Positions 8,160 through 15,641 are shown, numbered from the stretch's first letter. The stretch: DNA of 43,254 bases from Pseudomonadota bacterium (GCA_963205525.1 CAUJJP010000079.1:1-43254), one strand, 5' to 3'. Notes: generated by a model not told the origin, from the letters alone. Program-made: numbers and translations.

Positions 8160-9209
8160 TCACGCCAGGGCCAGCGGCTGCAGGGCGGCGCGCAGGGCGG
8201 CCGCGTCGAGTGCGCGGCCGATGAAGACGAGCCGCGTGCGCCGGTCCTCGTCGGTGCCCCAGGGACGGTCGAAGTGCGACTCCAGGCGCTCGCCCACCGC
8301 CTGCACCAGCAGCCGCATGGGCTTGCCCGGCAGCGCCGCAAAGCCCTTGGCGCGCAGGATGTCGTGCCCGGCGAGCAGGCCGGCCAGCGCCTGCAGCAGC
8401 GGCTCGCGTTCCACCGCCGGCAGCTCGACGACGACGTGGTCGAACACCTCGTGGTCATGGTCCTCGTCCTCGTTGTGGAGGCTTGGGCGGGCGTCAATCG
8501 ACAGCTCCGACGCCCGGCGCTGCCCCAGCAGCAGCTCCAGCGGCAGCCGGCCATGCGCCGATTGCGCCAGCTTGACCGCGCGCGGCAGTTCGGCGCGCAG
8601 CTGCGCCTGCACGCGCGCCAGCGTCGCGGTGTCGACGAGGTCGGTCTTGTTCAGGAGCACCAGGTCGGCGGCGCCGAGCTGGTCCTCGAACAGCTCGTGC
8701 AGCGGCGATTCGTGGTCCAGGCCGGGGTCGGCGCGCCGCTGTGCGTCCACCGCCTGCGGGTCGGCGGCGAACTGCCCCGCCGCCACCGCCGGCGTGTCGA
8801 CCACCGTCACCACCGCGTCGACGGTGAAGGCGCGCGCGATCTCCGGCCACTGGAAGGCCTGCACCAGGGGCTTGGGCAGGGCCAGGCCGCTGGTCTCCAT
8901 GAGCAGGGCGTCGATGCGGTCACGGCGATCGGCGAGCTCGCGCATGACGGGGAAGAACTCCTCCTGCACCGTGCAGCAGACGCAGCCGTTGGCCAGCTCG
9001 TAGACGCGGCCTGCGGGCTCGGCGCTGCCTTCGCAGCCGATCGCGCAAGCCTGCAGGATCTCGCCGTCTATGCCCAGGGCGCCAAACTCGTTGACGATGA
9101 CGGCAATGCGCAGGCCGCCCGCGTGCTCCAGGATGTGGCGCAGCAGTGTCGTCTTGCCGCTGCCCAGGAATCCGGTGACGATGGTGGCCGGGATCTTGGC
9201 GGTCTTCAT
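8160..9209 (-). CDS. cobW: CobW-type G3E GTPase, cobalt metallochaperone candidate
   Basis: 349 aa. It has Walker A GFLGSGKTT (13-21), the metal-binding GCVCC motif (75-79), LLMETSGLALPKPLVQ, a VVTVVDT switch region, the NKTD guanine-binding motif and a His/Asp/Glu-rich loop NEDEDHDHEVFDH before the C-terminal CobW_C domain. These are standard features of the CobW branch of COG0523 proteins, which are linked to cobalt delivery for corrin synthesis; CobW itself is commonly found beside cobN. It lies 17 bp after cbiM and 97 bp before cobN, so it is part of the same transcript. Cytoplasmic. Zn or another metal remains possible, but the operon strongly favours cobalt. Confidence 0.93.
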   Translation of the reverse strand: MKTAKIPATIVTGFLGSGKTTLLRHILEHAGGLRIAVIVNEFGALGIDGEILQACAIGCEGSAEPAGRVYELANGCVCCTVQEEFFPVMRELADRRDRIDALLMETSGLALPKPLVQAFQWPEIARAFTVDAVVTVVDTPAVAAGQFAADPQAVDAQRRADPGLDHESPLHELFEDQLGAADLVLLNKTDLVDTATLARVQAQLRAELPRAVKLAQSAHGRLPLELLLGQRRASELSIDARPSLHNEDEDHDHEVFDHVVVELPAVEREPLLQALAGLLAGHDILRAKGFAALPGKPMRLLVQAVGERLESHFDRPWGTDEDRRTRLVFIGRALDAAALRAALQPLALA

Positions 9210-9226
9210 CGCCGCTGCCTCGCCGG

Positions 9227-9907
9227 TCAGGCGCGGGCGGCAAACAGCCGGCGCTCCAGCAGCGGCGAGTGGCGCCACCCGTGCAAGGTCTTGGCGGTGG
9301 CGAGCACGGCGAGGTCGATCAGCGGCTCGACCAGGATCACCAGCAGGTAGGCGCCGCCGAAGCGCGCGATCTGCTGCAGGTGGTCGGCCCCCAGGCCCTG
9401 GCCGTAGACGGCCCAGAACGCGACCCAGGCGACGATGCCGCCCTGGTAGGCGAGCGAGAGCTTGAGCGTCTGCGCGTAGCTCAGGTCCACATAGGCGGTG
9501 TGCGGCGCCACGATGCGCCGCGCCAGCAGCGCGACCCCGAACAGCGGCAGCAGCAACGTGGTGAGGTTCATGCCGATCTGCGGCAGGTCGGCCGGGGCGA
9601 AGAACAGGCTTTGCAGCGTCAGCCCGAGCGCGAGCCCGACCGCCCCCGCCGCCTGGCCGAAGAGCAGGAACAAGGTCGTGCCCAGGATCAGGTGGACCTC
9701 GGAGACGCCCACCGGGTGGTGCGGCAGGACCTCGAAGGAGATGAAGACGAGGGCCGCGGCGAGCAGGCTGCGCGCCAGCAGGGCCGCCGCGCCGCGCTCG
9801 CGCGCACTGCGCCAGGCCAGCGTGGCCGTGGTGGCGAGTGCCGCTGCGGCGCTCGCGTAGCTGAGGATGATCTTCGCGCCTTCGACGACGCCGGGTTCGA
9901 TGTGCAT
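9227..9907 (-). CDS. cbiM: CbiM-family cobalt transport S-component, solitary
   Basis: 226 aa, beginning MHIEPGVVEGAKIILSYASA. The N-terminal Met-His-Ile pattern is the metal-site signature of CbiM/NikM, where His2 is a ligand. Six to seven hydrophobic segments follow (LLAAALVFISFEVLPHH, LILGTTLFLLFGQAAG and others). CbiM normally works with CbiN, CbiQ and CbiO as an energy-coupling factor transporter for Co2+. None of these partners is in this operon. The ATG at 9907 has AAGGA 7 nt upstream. The frame is open further upstream, but the family N-terminus and ribosome binding site decide this start. It is the first gene after the cobalamin riboswitch, so B12 repression of cobalt uptake is expected. 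Confidence 0.87.
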   Translation of the reverse strand: MHIEPGVVEGAKIILSYASAAAALATTATLAWRSARERGAAALLARSLLAAALVFISFEVLPHHPVGVSEVHLILGTTLFLLFGQAAGAVGLALGLTLQSLFFAPADLPQIGMNLTTLLLPLFGVALLARRIVAPHTAYVDLSYAQTLKLSLAYQGGIVAWVAFWAVYGQGLGADHLQQIARFGGAYLLVILVEPLIDLAVLATAKTLHGWRHSPLLERRLFAARA

Positions 9908-10019
9908 GTCCAGTCCTTCCGCGTGGTTCACACCAAGGCGTTGGACCGGGAAGGCCGGCGAGGCATCGCAAGCAAGGCCCGCCAGACCCGACTTCACCCC
10001 GAAGCCAGCGCCTGCTCAA

Positions 10020-10226
10020 GTGTCCGGGCCGGTCTTCTGGCTCGCCTTCATGCTTGGCCGCGCCTTCCCGCACGCATCGCGCGCAGTGGACATAAGCGGC
10101 TTCGTCAGGCTTACAGCAGCGGGGGCTGCGCCGGAATGGATGGCCTGCAGGGCAGGCTCATCGGCACCGGCTTCCCGTTTCACCCGGCTGGCAGCGACGC
10201 CACCAGCAAGGCACCCGAAACACCGG
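10020..10226 (-). promoter_or_regulatory. Cobalamin (B12) riboswitch
   Basis: Read on the minus strand the leader shows the conserved cobalamin aptamer blocks in order: GGTGCC near the 5' end, then GCCAGCCGGGTGAAACGGGAAGCC (given here as GCCAGCCGGGTGAAAC and GGGAAGCC), CCGGTGCCGATGAG, CGGCGCAGCCCCCGCTGCTG with GTAAGC, CCACTG, GGGAAGGCG, and finally the B12 box AGCCAGAAGACCGGCCC (10042-10026). It ends about 110 nt before the cbiM start and so would turn off the whole cbiM-cobW-cobN-chlD operon when adenosylcobalamin is abundant. Whether control is by termination or by ribosome access is not clear; no strong intrinsic terminator is seen before cbiM. Confidence 0.93.
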
Positions 10227-10229
10227 GCC

Positions 10230-10235
10230 AGTATA
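10230..10235 (-). promoter_or_regulatory. Candidate -10 box of the cobalamin operon promoter
   Basis: TATACT on the minus strand, positioned so that transcription would begin around 10223, right at the 5' edge of the riboswitch. No good -35 hexamer is visible 16-18 bp upstream. Confidence 0.45.
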
Positions 10236-10366
10236 GCCAGCGCGCCGATGACGACGGCGGGCTGCGGCATGACCGCTGCCGGACGCCGCCCCGGGTGCCG
10301 CGCCTTGTGCCGCAGCGGCTGGCGGCACAATGGCCCGCTCCACAGCCAACCCTTGCCGAGCCGCCC

Positions 10367-11095
10367 ATGGACCAGGTTCCCACCCTCGAGAACACCGCCA
10401 GCTCGCAGATCCACCTGATCGGTGGCGAGAAGGGCGGGGTCGGCAAGTCCATGGTCTCGCGCCTGCTGGCGCAGTACTTCATCGACCACCAGATCCCCTT
10501 CGTCGGCTTCGACACCGACCGCTCGCACGGTTCGCTGCTGCGCTTCTACGCCGAGCACGCGTCGCCTGCGCTGACCGACAGCTACGAGGCGCTGGACCGC
10601 ATCGTCGAGACCGCGATCGAGCAGCCTGGCCGGCGTGTCCTGGTCGACCTCGCGGCCCAGACCCAGGAGCCGCTGGTGAAGTGGATGGACGAGTCGGGCG
10701 TGCTCGACATGGCCGACCTGTCGGGGGTGGGGGTGCACTACTGGCACGTGATGGACGCCGGCCGCGACTCGGTGGACCTGCTGCGCCGGCTGCTGGACCG
10801 CTTCGGCCAGCGCGTGCGCTATGTGCTGGTGAAGAACCAGCTGCGCGGCGACGACTTCGCGATCCTGGACCGCAGCGGCGAGCTCGACCGCGCACTCGGC
10901 CTGGGCGCGCGCGTGATGGAGCTGCGCAAGCTGCACGAGGCGGTGGTGCAGAAGATCGACGCCCGCAACAGCAGCTTCTGGGCCGCGCGCAACGTCAACA
11001 CCATCGACGGTCCGGGCCTCGGGCTGATGGAGCGCCAGCGCCTGAAGCTGTGGATGAACCACGCCTACGACGCCTTCGCGCGCATCGCGCCCTGA
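10367..11095 (+). CDS. ParA/MinD-superfamily P-loop ATPase
   Basis: 242 aa. Near the N-terminus is the deviant Walker A KGGVGKSM inside LIGGEKGGVGKSMVSRLLAQY, followed by FVGFDTDRSHGSL (the DxD/switch I region) and RRVLVDLAAQTQEPL (Walker B strand). The C-terminal half is helical (VHYWHVMDAGRDSVDLLRRLLDRFG). These features place it in the ParA/MipZ-like SIMIBI class. No ParB or centromere-like repeat is adjacent, so a replicon-partition role is not supported; such orphan ATPases often place or count cellular structures. The ATG at 10367 follows a short, CG-rich leader without a strong Shine-Dalgarno. It is divergent from the cobalamin operon, with about 130 bp between its start and the -10 box of that operon. 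Confidence 0.8.
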   Translation: MDQVPTLENTASSQIHLIGGEKGGVGKSMVSRLLAQYFIDHQIPFVGFDTDRSHGSLLRFYAEHASPALTDSYEALDRIVETAIEQPGRRVLVDLAAQTQEPLVKWMDESGVLDMADLSGVGVHYWHVMDAGRDSVDLLRRLLDRFGQRVRYVLVKNQLRGDDFAILDRSGELDRALGLGARVMELRKLHEAVVQKIDARNSSFWAARNVNTIDGPGLGLMERQRLKLWMNHAYDAFARIAP

Positions 11096-11102
11096 AGCGC
11101 TG

Positions 11103-11127
11103 AGGGCCGGTGGCGCGCAGCGGCCCT
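11103..11127 (+). terminator. GC hairpin after the ParA-like gene
   Basis: AGGGCCG (11103-11109) and CGGCCCT (11121-11127) form a perfect 7-bp stem 8 bp after the stop codon. There is no T run, so intrinsic termination would be weak. Confidence 0.35.
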
Positions 11128-11196
11128 GCGATCGCACCGCCCGAGGCTTGAGCAGCACGCGCCTTCGGTGCCGGCGTCGTCGGCCGGGTTTCCAAA

Positions 11197-11215
11197 AATA
11201 AACCCGGGTGTTATT
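11197..11215. promoter_or_regulatory. Palindromic operator candidate upstream of the GIY-YIG/MarR-like pair
   Basis: AATAAACCCGGGT followed by G and TTATT: the arms AATAA and TTATT around ACCCGGGT are complementary with one bulged G. The right arm overlaps the -35 hexamer at 11214. Its place fits a repressor site; the downstream MarR-like gene is the natural candidate regulator. Confidence 0.4.
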
Positions 11216-11242
11216 GACGCACAAATTTGACCAGGGTAATAT
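11214..11242 (+). promoter_or_regulatory. Strong sigma-70-type promoter for the 11386 operon
   Basis: TTGACG (11214-11219), exactly 17 bp, then TAATAT (11237-11242), within a local A/T-rich island in otherwise GC-rich DNA. It would start transcription near 11249, leaving a ~137-nt leader before the GIY-YIG-like gene. Confidence 0.65.
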
Positions 11243-11385
11243 TGCGCTGCGCCGCTTGCTGATCGCGTCAGCGGCGGCGCAAGCCGTCCGACGCCGTGAA
11301 TGTCGACGGTGCCGACCCTGGCCGCACGAGCTGCGCGCGCAACTGCTGCGCTTCGCCCATCCGGCCCCACCCGAAGGAGTGAAGC

Positions 11386-11739
11386 ATGAAGACGACAGCC
11401 AGCGGCGATGCGCAACGCCGCCAGCGGGCCCGCGAGGCCCGCGATGCCTTTCCCGCGATGGGCGTGTACGCCGTGCGCGAGACGCGCGACGGCTGGGTCC
11501 GTGTGGGTGCCAGCCGCAACGTGCCGGGCATGCTCAACCGCATCCGGTTCGAGCTGCGCCACGGCAGCCATCCCGACAAGCAGCTGCAGGCGCTGTGGCG
11601 GCGCGATCCGAGCACGATCCGCTTCGAGGTGCTGGAGCTGCTGCGCCAGCGCGAAGATCCGGCGTTCGACTACGACGCTGAGCTGAACGAGCTGGCAGCG
11701 ATCTACCGCGCCGAGCTGTGCGCGCCGGCGGCCCAATGA
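11386..11739 (+). CDS. GIY-YIG superfamily protein
   Basis: 117 aa. The central part, AMGVYAVRETRDGWVRVGASRNVPGMLNRIRFEL followed by RHGSHPDKQLQALWRRD (split here at Leu), follows the GIY-YIG fold: GVY for GIY, VRVGASRN for YxG-S-N, an Arg/Asn helix and LRHGSH near the second helix. The sequence FEVLELL ends the core. Members of this short group are usually annotated as GIY-YIG nuclease-family proteins of unknown role; the degenerate second motif (VRVG instead of YIG) leaves catalytic activity uncertain. The ATG has GAAGGAG 6-7 nt upstream. It overlaps the next gene by 4 bp (ATGA), so the two are translationally coupled. Confidence 0.7.
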   Translation: MKTTASGDAQRRQRAREARDAFPAMGVYAVRETRDGWVRVGASRNVPGMLNRIRFELRHGSHPDKQLQALWRRDPSTIRFEVLELLRQREDPAFDYDAELNELAAIYRAELCAPAAQ

Positions 11740-12119
11740 AGCCGCCGCTTCTGGATGCGGCCGTGGCGCGCGAGGTCGCCCGCGCGCAGGCCGGCTGCCG
11801 CCTGGACGAGGTGCTGGGCCGCCACCACGGCCTGTCCTGGGCCGACTTCGTGCTCCTGTGGCAGCTCGACTCCGAGGTCGCGGGCGTGGCGCAGGCGCCG
11901 CTGGCGCGCCGCCTCGGCCTGTCCCGCGCGCGGCTGCTGATGCGGCTGCGCCCGCTGGAAAAGCTCGGCTGGCTGCGCTGCCTGGCGCAGCCGGTCGCGA
12001 CGGCGCAGCTGTCGCCCTCGGGCCGACGCCTGCTGGGCGAGGCGCGCGAGACCGCGGCCGCACTGTGCGCCCGGCTGCACGACGAACACCAGGCTGCCGG
12101 CCTGCCGACCATGCCCTGA
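11736..12119 (+). CDS. Small MarR-like winged-helix regulator
   Basis: 127 aa. A helical N-terminus (VAREVARAQAGCRLDEVLGRHHGLSWADFVLLWQL) leads to a winged-helix core, APLARRLGLSRARLLMRLRPLEKLGWL, with the wing around AQPVATAQLSPSGRRLLGEA, then a C-terminal helix. The arrangement matches MarR-type dimeric regulators. The start at 11736 overlaps the stop of the GIY-YIG-like gene; a GTG at 11718 is less likely. The MATE exporter begins 93 bp downstream on the same strand, and MarR proteins often control efflux genes, so regulation of that exporter is a reasonable inference. The ligand is unknown. Confidence 0.72.
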   Translation: MKPPLLDAAVAREVARAQAGCRLDEVLGRHHGLSWADFVLLWQLDSEVAGVAQAPLARRLGLSRARLLMRLRPLEKLGWLRCLAQPVATAQLSPSGRRLLGEARETAAALCARLHDEHQAAGLPTMP

Positions 12120-12212
12120 GCCGCCGCGCGGCGCCCTCGATCCCCTTGTCCCTGTGCTGCCTGGCGCCGCCGCCGGGCAGGACCTGCTGTTGCCTGTCCA
12201 AAGGACTCTCTC

Positions 12213-13595
12213 ATGAACGACCGCGCCGAGTCGCCGCCCGCGACACCGAACCGGCCCTTGTGGCCCCCCTACCTGCAGTTGCTGCTGCCTCTGGTCCTCA
12301 CCCACGTCCTGCAGGGAGTGGGCGGCATCGTCGACGGCGTGTGGATCGGGCGCCTGCTGGGCACGCCTGGGATCGCCACGGTGTCGGCCTTCTTCCCGGT
12401 GTTCTTCGTCATCCTCTCGATCATCGTCGGCATGAGCGCGGCCGTCAGCGTGCTGGTCGGCCGTGCCTTCGGGCGGCAGGACCTCGTGGCCATGCGCCAG
12501 GTGGCCGCCACCGCGCTGGGCATCGCGCTTGCCATCGGCGTGGCGCTGGCTCTGGCCGGCGCGCTGGGGGCCGGGGCGCTGATGCGCTTGCTGGGCACGC
12601 CGACGGACATCGAAGTGGACGCCACCCGCTACGCCACCGTGGCGTTGCTGGGCATGCCGCTGACCTTCATCCTGTGGACCTGCATGGCCTTGAGCCGTGG
12701 CGCGGGCGATCCGGTGTCGCCGATGTGGGCCATCGCCGCGGCCACGGCCGTGGGCGCCGTCGCCACGCCGGCCTGGATCGAAGGCTGGGGCGTGCTGCCG
12801 GCCCTGGGCATTCTGGGCGCAGCGGTGTCCGGCCTGCTGGCGCAGGGCGTGGCCTTCGCGTGCCTGCTGTGGCGTTGGCGGCGCGCCGCCCATCCCATGA
12901 TCGCCGCCGGCTGGCGTGCCATCGCGACGCGTGCGCAGCGCCCCGTGGCGCGCGAGATCATGCGCATCGGCTTGCCTTCGTCGTTGCAGATGCTGTCGAT
13001 GGCGCTGGCCGAGATGGTGTTGCTTGGCATCGTGAACCGCCACGGTTCGGCGGTCACCGCGGCCTATGGCGCAGCCACCCAGCTGCTGAGCTGGATCCAG
13101 TTCCCCGCCATGTGCCTGGGCATCGCGGCCTCCATCCTCGGCGCCCACGTGGTCGGCGCCGGGCGCGCCCACCGGCTGCCTGCCGTATTGGCCACCGGCT
13201 TGTGGGTGAACGCGGTGGTGACCACGGCGTTCGCCGCTGCCGGGCATGTGTTTGCGCCGGCTGCGCTGAGCCTGTTCCTGAGTGAGCCCGCGGTGCGCGA
13301 GATGGCCGTGGTCCTGATGCGCACCGTCGCCTGGAGCGTGGTGCTGCTCGGCTGGAGCAACGTCATCGTCGCTACCCTGCGCGCCGGCGGTGTGGTGTTC
13401 GCGCCCACCGCACTCGGCATGCTGGCGATCTTCGCGGTGGAGTTGCCCGTCGCGACCATGCTGGAGGCGCGCCTGGGGATTGCCGGTGTGTGGTGGGCCT
13501 ACCCCGCGGCCTTTGCCGCCATGCTGCTGCTGCAGGCGGGCTATGTGCTTGCGGCCTGGCGCCATCCACCGGCGCAGTCCGCGTTCGTGCGCTGA
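12213..13595 (+). CDS. MATE family efflux transporter
   Basis: 460 aa with about twelve hydrophobic segments in two homologous halves. Typical features are LLLPLVLTHVLQGVGGIVDGVWIGRLLG near the N-terminus, MSAAVSVLVGRAFGRQD, GDPVSPMWAI and, in the second half, REIMRIGLPSSLQMLSMALAEMVLLGIV and ATQLLSWIQFP. MATE proteins export cationic or amphipathic compounds in exchange for Na+ or H+. The ATG at 12213 has AAAGGA 9 nt upstream. It follows the MarR-like gene and probably shares its transcript. The substrate is not predictable. Confidence 0.9.
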   Translation: MNDRAESPPATPNRPLWPPYLQLLLPLVLTHVLQGVGGIVDGVWIGRLLGTPGIATVSAFFPVFFVILSIIVGMSAAVSVLVGRAFGRQDLVAMRQVAATALGIALAIGVALALAGALGAGALMRLLGTPTDIEVDATRYATVALLGMPLTFILWTCMALSRGAGDPVSPMWAIAAATAVGAVATPAWIEGWGVLPALGILGAAVSGLLAQGVAFACLLWRWRRAAHPMIAAGWRAIATRAQRPVAREIMRIGLPSSLQMLSMALAEMVLLGIVNRHGSAVTAAYGAATQLLSWIQFPAMCLGIAASILGAHVVGAGRAHRLPAVLATGLWVNAVVTTAFAAAGHVFAPAALSLFLSEPAVREMAVVLMRTVAWSVVLLGWSNVIVATLRAGGVVFAPTALGMLAIFAVELPVATMLEARLGIAGVWWAYPAAFAAMLLLQAGYVLAAWRHPPAQSAFVR

Positions 13596-13604
13596 TCGGT
13601 CGCG

Positions 13605-13627
13605 GCGCCCGTACCCCGTGCGGGCGC
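13605..13627. terminator. Hairpin between convergent MATE and hpaR genes
   Basis: GCGCCCG (13605-13611) and CGGGCGC (13621-13627) form a perfect 7-bp stem with a 9-nt loop, 9 bp after the exporter stop and 46 bp beyond the hpaR stop. No T tract follows. Confidence 0.35.
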
Positions 13628-13673
13628 TGGCTGCGGGGTGTCGCCTGCGGGTGGCCGACCTGCGGCCGCGGCC

Positions 13674-14165
13674 TCAATCGACCGCCGTCTCCTGCGCCTG
13701 CTCGCTCTGCGGCGGTCCCGGCTGCATCGCGCCCAGCGCGGCCAGCAGTTCGTCCATGACCTCGTACATGCGCTGCACGGTGGCGCTGCCCAGGCGCTGC
13801 TCCAGTGCCGCGTAGACGGCCTCGATCTTCGGCGCCATGCGGCTTGCCAGACGTCGGCTGCGCGCGGTGGCGTGCACCAGCTGGCGCCGCTTGTCGTGCG
13901 CCAGGCCCTCGCGGGCGATCAGGCCTTGCTCCTCCATGCGCGCGAGCATGCCGGCCAGGCTGGGGCTGGAGATGCCGCACAGGGTGACGATCTGGCGCGG
14001 TTCGAGCGCGCCGTTTTGCACCAGCACGCGAAGCACGCGCCACTGCTGCTCGGTCACGCCGTGCGCCTTCAGCACCGGGCGGAAGTGGCCGATCACGGCT
14101 TCGCGCGCGAGCAGCAGCAGCAGCGGCAGGTTGCGGTGCACGAGCGCCGGTTTGACATCGTTCAT
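13674..14165 (-). CDS. hpaR: MarR-family repressor HpaR of homoprotocatechuate degradation
   Basis: 163 aa with a MarR core. VHRNLPLLLLLAREAVIGHFRPVLKAHGVTEQQWRVLRVL is the N-terminal dimerisation/helix part, split by the typical GVTEQQWRVLR. The recognition region is ISSPSLAGMLARMEEQGLIARE and the wing DKRRQLVHATARSRRLA. HpaR releases DNA on binding 3-hydroxy- or 3,4-dihydroxyphenylacetate-type ligands. It is divergent from the hpa catabolic genes. The promoter of these genes sits partly inside its own first codons, and a perfect palindrome lies at their predicted start site, consistent with repression and autoregulation. Confidence 0.9.
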   Translation of the reverse strand: MNDVKPALVHRNLPLLLLLAREAVIGHFRPVLKAHGVTEQQWRVLRVLVQNGALEPRQIVTLCGISSPSLAGMLARMEEQGLIAREGLAHDKRRQLVHATARSRRLASRMAPKIEAVYAALEQRLGSATVQRMYEVMDELLAALGAMQPGPPQSEQAQETAVD

Positions 14166-14181
14166 GGAGTCGGACTATATT
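14152..14181 (+). promoter_or_regulatory. hpaG1 promoter, embedded in the hpaR 5' end
   Basis: TTGACA (14152-14157), 18 bp, TATATT (14176-14181). The perfect -35 hexamer lies inside the hpaR coding sequence (codons 3-5). The predicted start site, about 14188, coincides with the palindrome. Confidence 0.7.
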
Positions 14182-14182
14182 G

Positions 14183-14194
14183 CTAACATGTTAG
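14183..14194. promoter_or_regulatory. HpaR operator candidate
   Basis: CTAACATGTTAG is a perfect 12-bp palindrome, with near-symmetrical flanks (ATTG before, TGAAT after). It covers the predicted start site of the hpaG1 promoter, 18 bp from the hpaR start codon, so binding would block both divergent genes. Confidence 0.65.
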
Positions 14195-14205
14195 TGAATC
14201 AACCG

Positions 14206-14892
14206 ATGCCCAGCGCTCCACCGGTGGCCGTGCCGCTCGCGCCCTGGGCCTTGTCGGGCACCGTGCTCGGGGTGCTGATGAACCACCGCCCGGCGCTCGC
14301 CGCGCTCGGCGATGCGGTGCACCAGCCGCCCTACAAGGCGCCGCCGAAGGTGCCGGTGCTGTACGTCAAGCCGCGCAACACCTGGCTTGCCAGCGGCGGC
14401 ACGGTCGTGCTGCCAGCCGGCGAGCCGGAGCTGGTGTTCGGTGCCACGCTGGCGGCGGTGATCGGGCGCCCGGCGAAGGCGGTGGCCGCGGCCGATGCAC
14501 TCGACCACGTGGCCGGCTGGCTGCTGGTGGGCGATGTCTTCCTGCCGCACGAGGTCTACTACCGCCCCTCGCTGCGCTGGCGGGTGCGCGACGGCTTCTG
14601 CCCGCTGGGTGCGGCGGTGGTGGCGCGCAGCGCGCTGCCGGACCCGGACGCGTTGACGCTGACGGTGGCCATCGACGGCCAGGTGGTGCACCAAGCCGAC
14701 ACCGGCGAGCGGGTGCGCGATGCCGCGACGCTGATCGCCGACGTGAGCGAGTTCATGACCCTCAACCCGGGCGATGTGCTGATGACTGGCGTCGCCCACG
14801 GTGCGCCGCGCGTGCGCGCTGGTCAGCGCGTCAGGGTCAGCGCGCCCGGTCTGGCCGATCTGCAGGCCAGTTTCGTCGCGGAGGCCGCATGA
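14206..14892 (+). CDS. hpaG1: HpaG1 subunit/domain: decarboxylase-isomerase of the homoprotocatechuate path
   Basis: 228 aa of the fumarylacetoacetate hydrolase (FAH) fold. Core: LSGTVLGVLMNHRPALAALGDAVHQPPYKAPPKVPVLYVKPRNTW, matching the N-terminal half of E. coli HpaG (split here at PYKAPP). Later come LPHEVYYRPSLRWRVRDGFCPLG and EFMTLNPGDVLMTG. With HpaG2 it performs 5-oxo-pent-3-ene-1,2,5-tricarboxylate decarboxylation and isomerisation to 2-oxohept-3-ene-dioate. An in-frame ATG at 14188 lies inside the operator at the predicted transcription start, so it would be leaderless; the ATG at 14206 is chosen, though neither has a Shine-Dalgarno. Overlaps hpaG2 by 4 bp. Confidence 0.88.
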   Translation: MPSAPPVAVPLAPWALSGTVLGVLMNHRPALAALGDAVHQPPYKAPPKVPVLYVKPRNTWLASGGTVVLPAGEPELVFGATLAAVIGRPAKAVAAADALDHVAGWLLVGDVFLPHEVYYRPSLRWRVRDGFCPLGAAVVARSALPDPDALTLTVAIDGQVVHQADTGERVRDAATLIADVSEFMTLNPGDVLMTGVAHGAPRVRAGQRVRVSAPGLADLQASFVAEAA

Positions 14893-15641
14893 GGACCGCA
14901 CGCATCGTCCACAACGGCGCCGTGCACTGCGCGCGGCCGCATGCCGCGGGCCTGCAGCTGGCCGACGGCAGCGTGCTTGCCGAGGACGCGGTGATCTGGC
15001 TGCCGCCGGTCGATCCGGGAACGATCATCGCCCTCGGCTTGAACTACGCCGACCACGTGAAGGAGCTCAGCAGCGAGCTGAGCCGCGTCTCGGCCGAGGA
15101 GCCGCTGGCCTTCCTGAAGACCGCCTCGTCGGTGATCGGCCACCGTGCGCGCACGCCGCGCCCGCGCGAGGTCGCCTTCATGCACTCCGAGTGCGAGCTC
15201 GCGGTGGTGATAGGCCGCCCGGCGCAGCGCGTGAAGGCGGCCGACGCGCTGGGCTTCGTCGCCGGCTACACGGTGGCCAACGACTATGCGGTGCGCGACC
15301 ATCTGGAGAACTGGTACCGGCCCAACCTGCGGGTGAAGAACCGCGACGGCGCCACCGTGCTCGGCCCCTGGCTGGTGAGCGCCGACGAAGTGCCCGACCC
15401 GCAGGCGCTGGCGCTGCGCACGCGCGTGAACGGGGTGCAGACCCAGCAGGGCAGCACCGCCGACATGATCCACACGGTGGCGGCACTGATCGAATATCTC
15501 AGCGCCTTCATGACCCTGCTGCCGGGCGACATCATCCTCACCGGCACGCCCGAAGGCGTGGTCAACGTCCACCCGGGTGATGTCGTCGAGTGCGAGATCG
15601 ACGGCGTCGGCACCCTGGTCAACACTTTGGAGGCAGCATGA
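14889..15641 (+). CDS. hpaG2: HpaG2 subunit/domain, FAH-fold decarboxylase-isomerase
   Basis: 250 aa FAH-fold protein. It has IIALGLNYADHVKELSSEL, EEPLAFLKTASSVIG, FMHSECELAVVIGRPAQRV, the metal-site pattern VANDYAVRDHLENWYRPNLRVKNRDG, and EYLSAFMTLLPGDIILTGTPEGV. The E/E/D metal ligands of this family are recognisable in these segments. It matches the C-terminal half of E. coli HpaG; here the two halves are separate genes. Its start overlaps the hpaG1 stop and its stop overlaps the hpaE start (both ATGA), so the three are translationally coupled. Confidence 0.92.
   Translation: MRTARIVHNGAVHCARPHAAGLQLADGSVLAEDAVIWLPPVDPGTIIALGLNYADHVKELSSELSRVSAEEPLAFLKTASSVIGHRARTPRPREVAFMHSECELAVVIGRPAQRVKAADALGFVAGYTVANDYAVRDHLENWYRPNLRVKNRDGATVLGPWLVSADEVPDPQALALRTRVNGVQTQQGSTADMIHTVAALIEYLSAFMTLLPGDIILTGTPEGVVNVHPGDVVECEIDGVGTLVNTLEAA

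Noticed and set aside
4092..9350. A 1752-codon open frame on the plus strand, antisense to cobN and cobW
   Set aside because: It mirrors the codon structure of the real minus-strand genes and translates to Val/Gln/Arg/His-rich sequence without domains, as expected in high-GC DNA.
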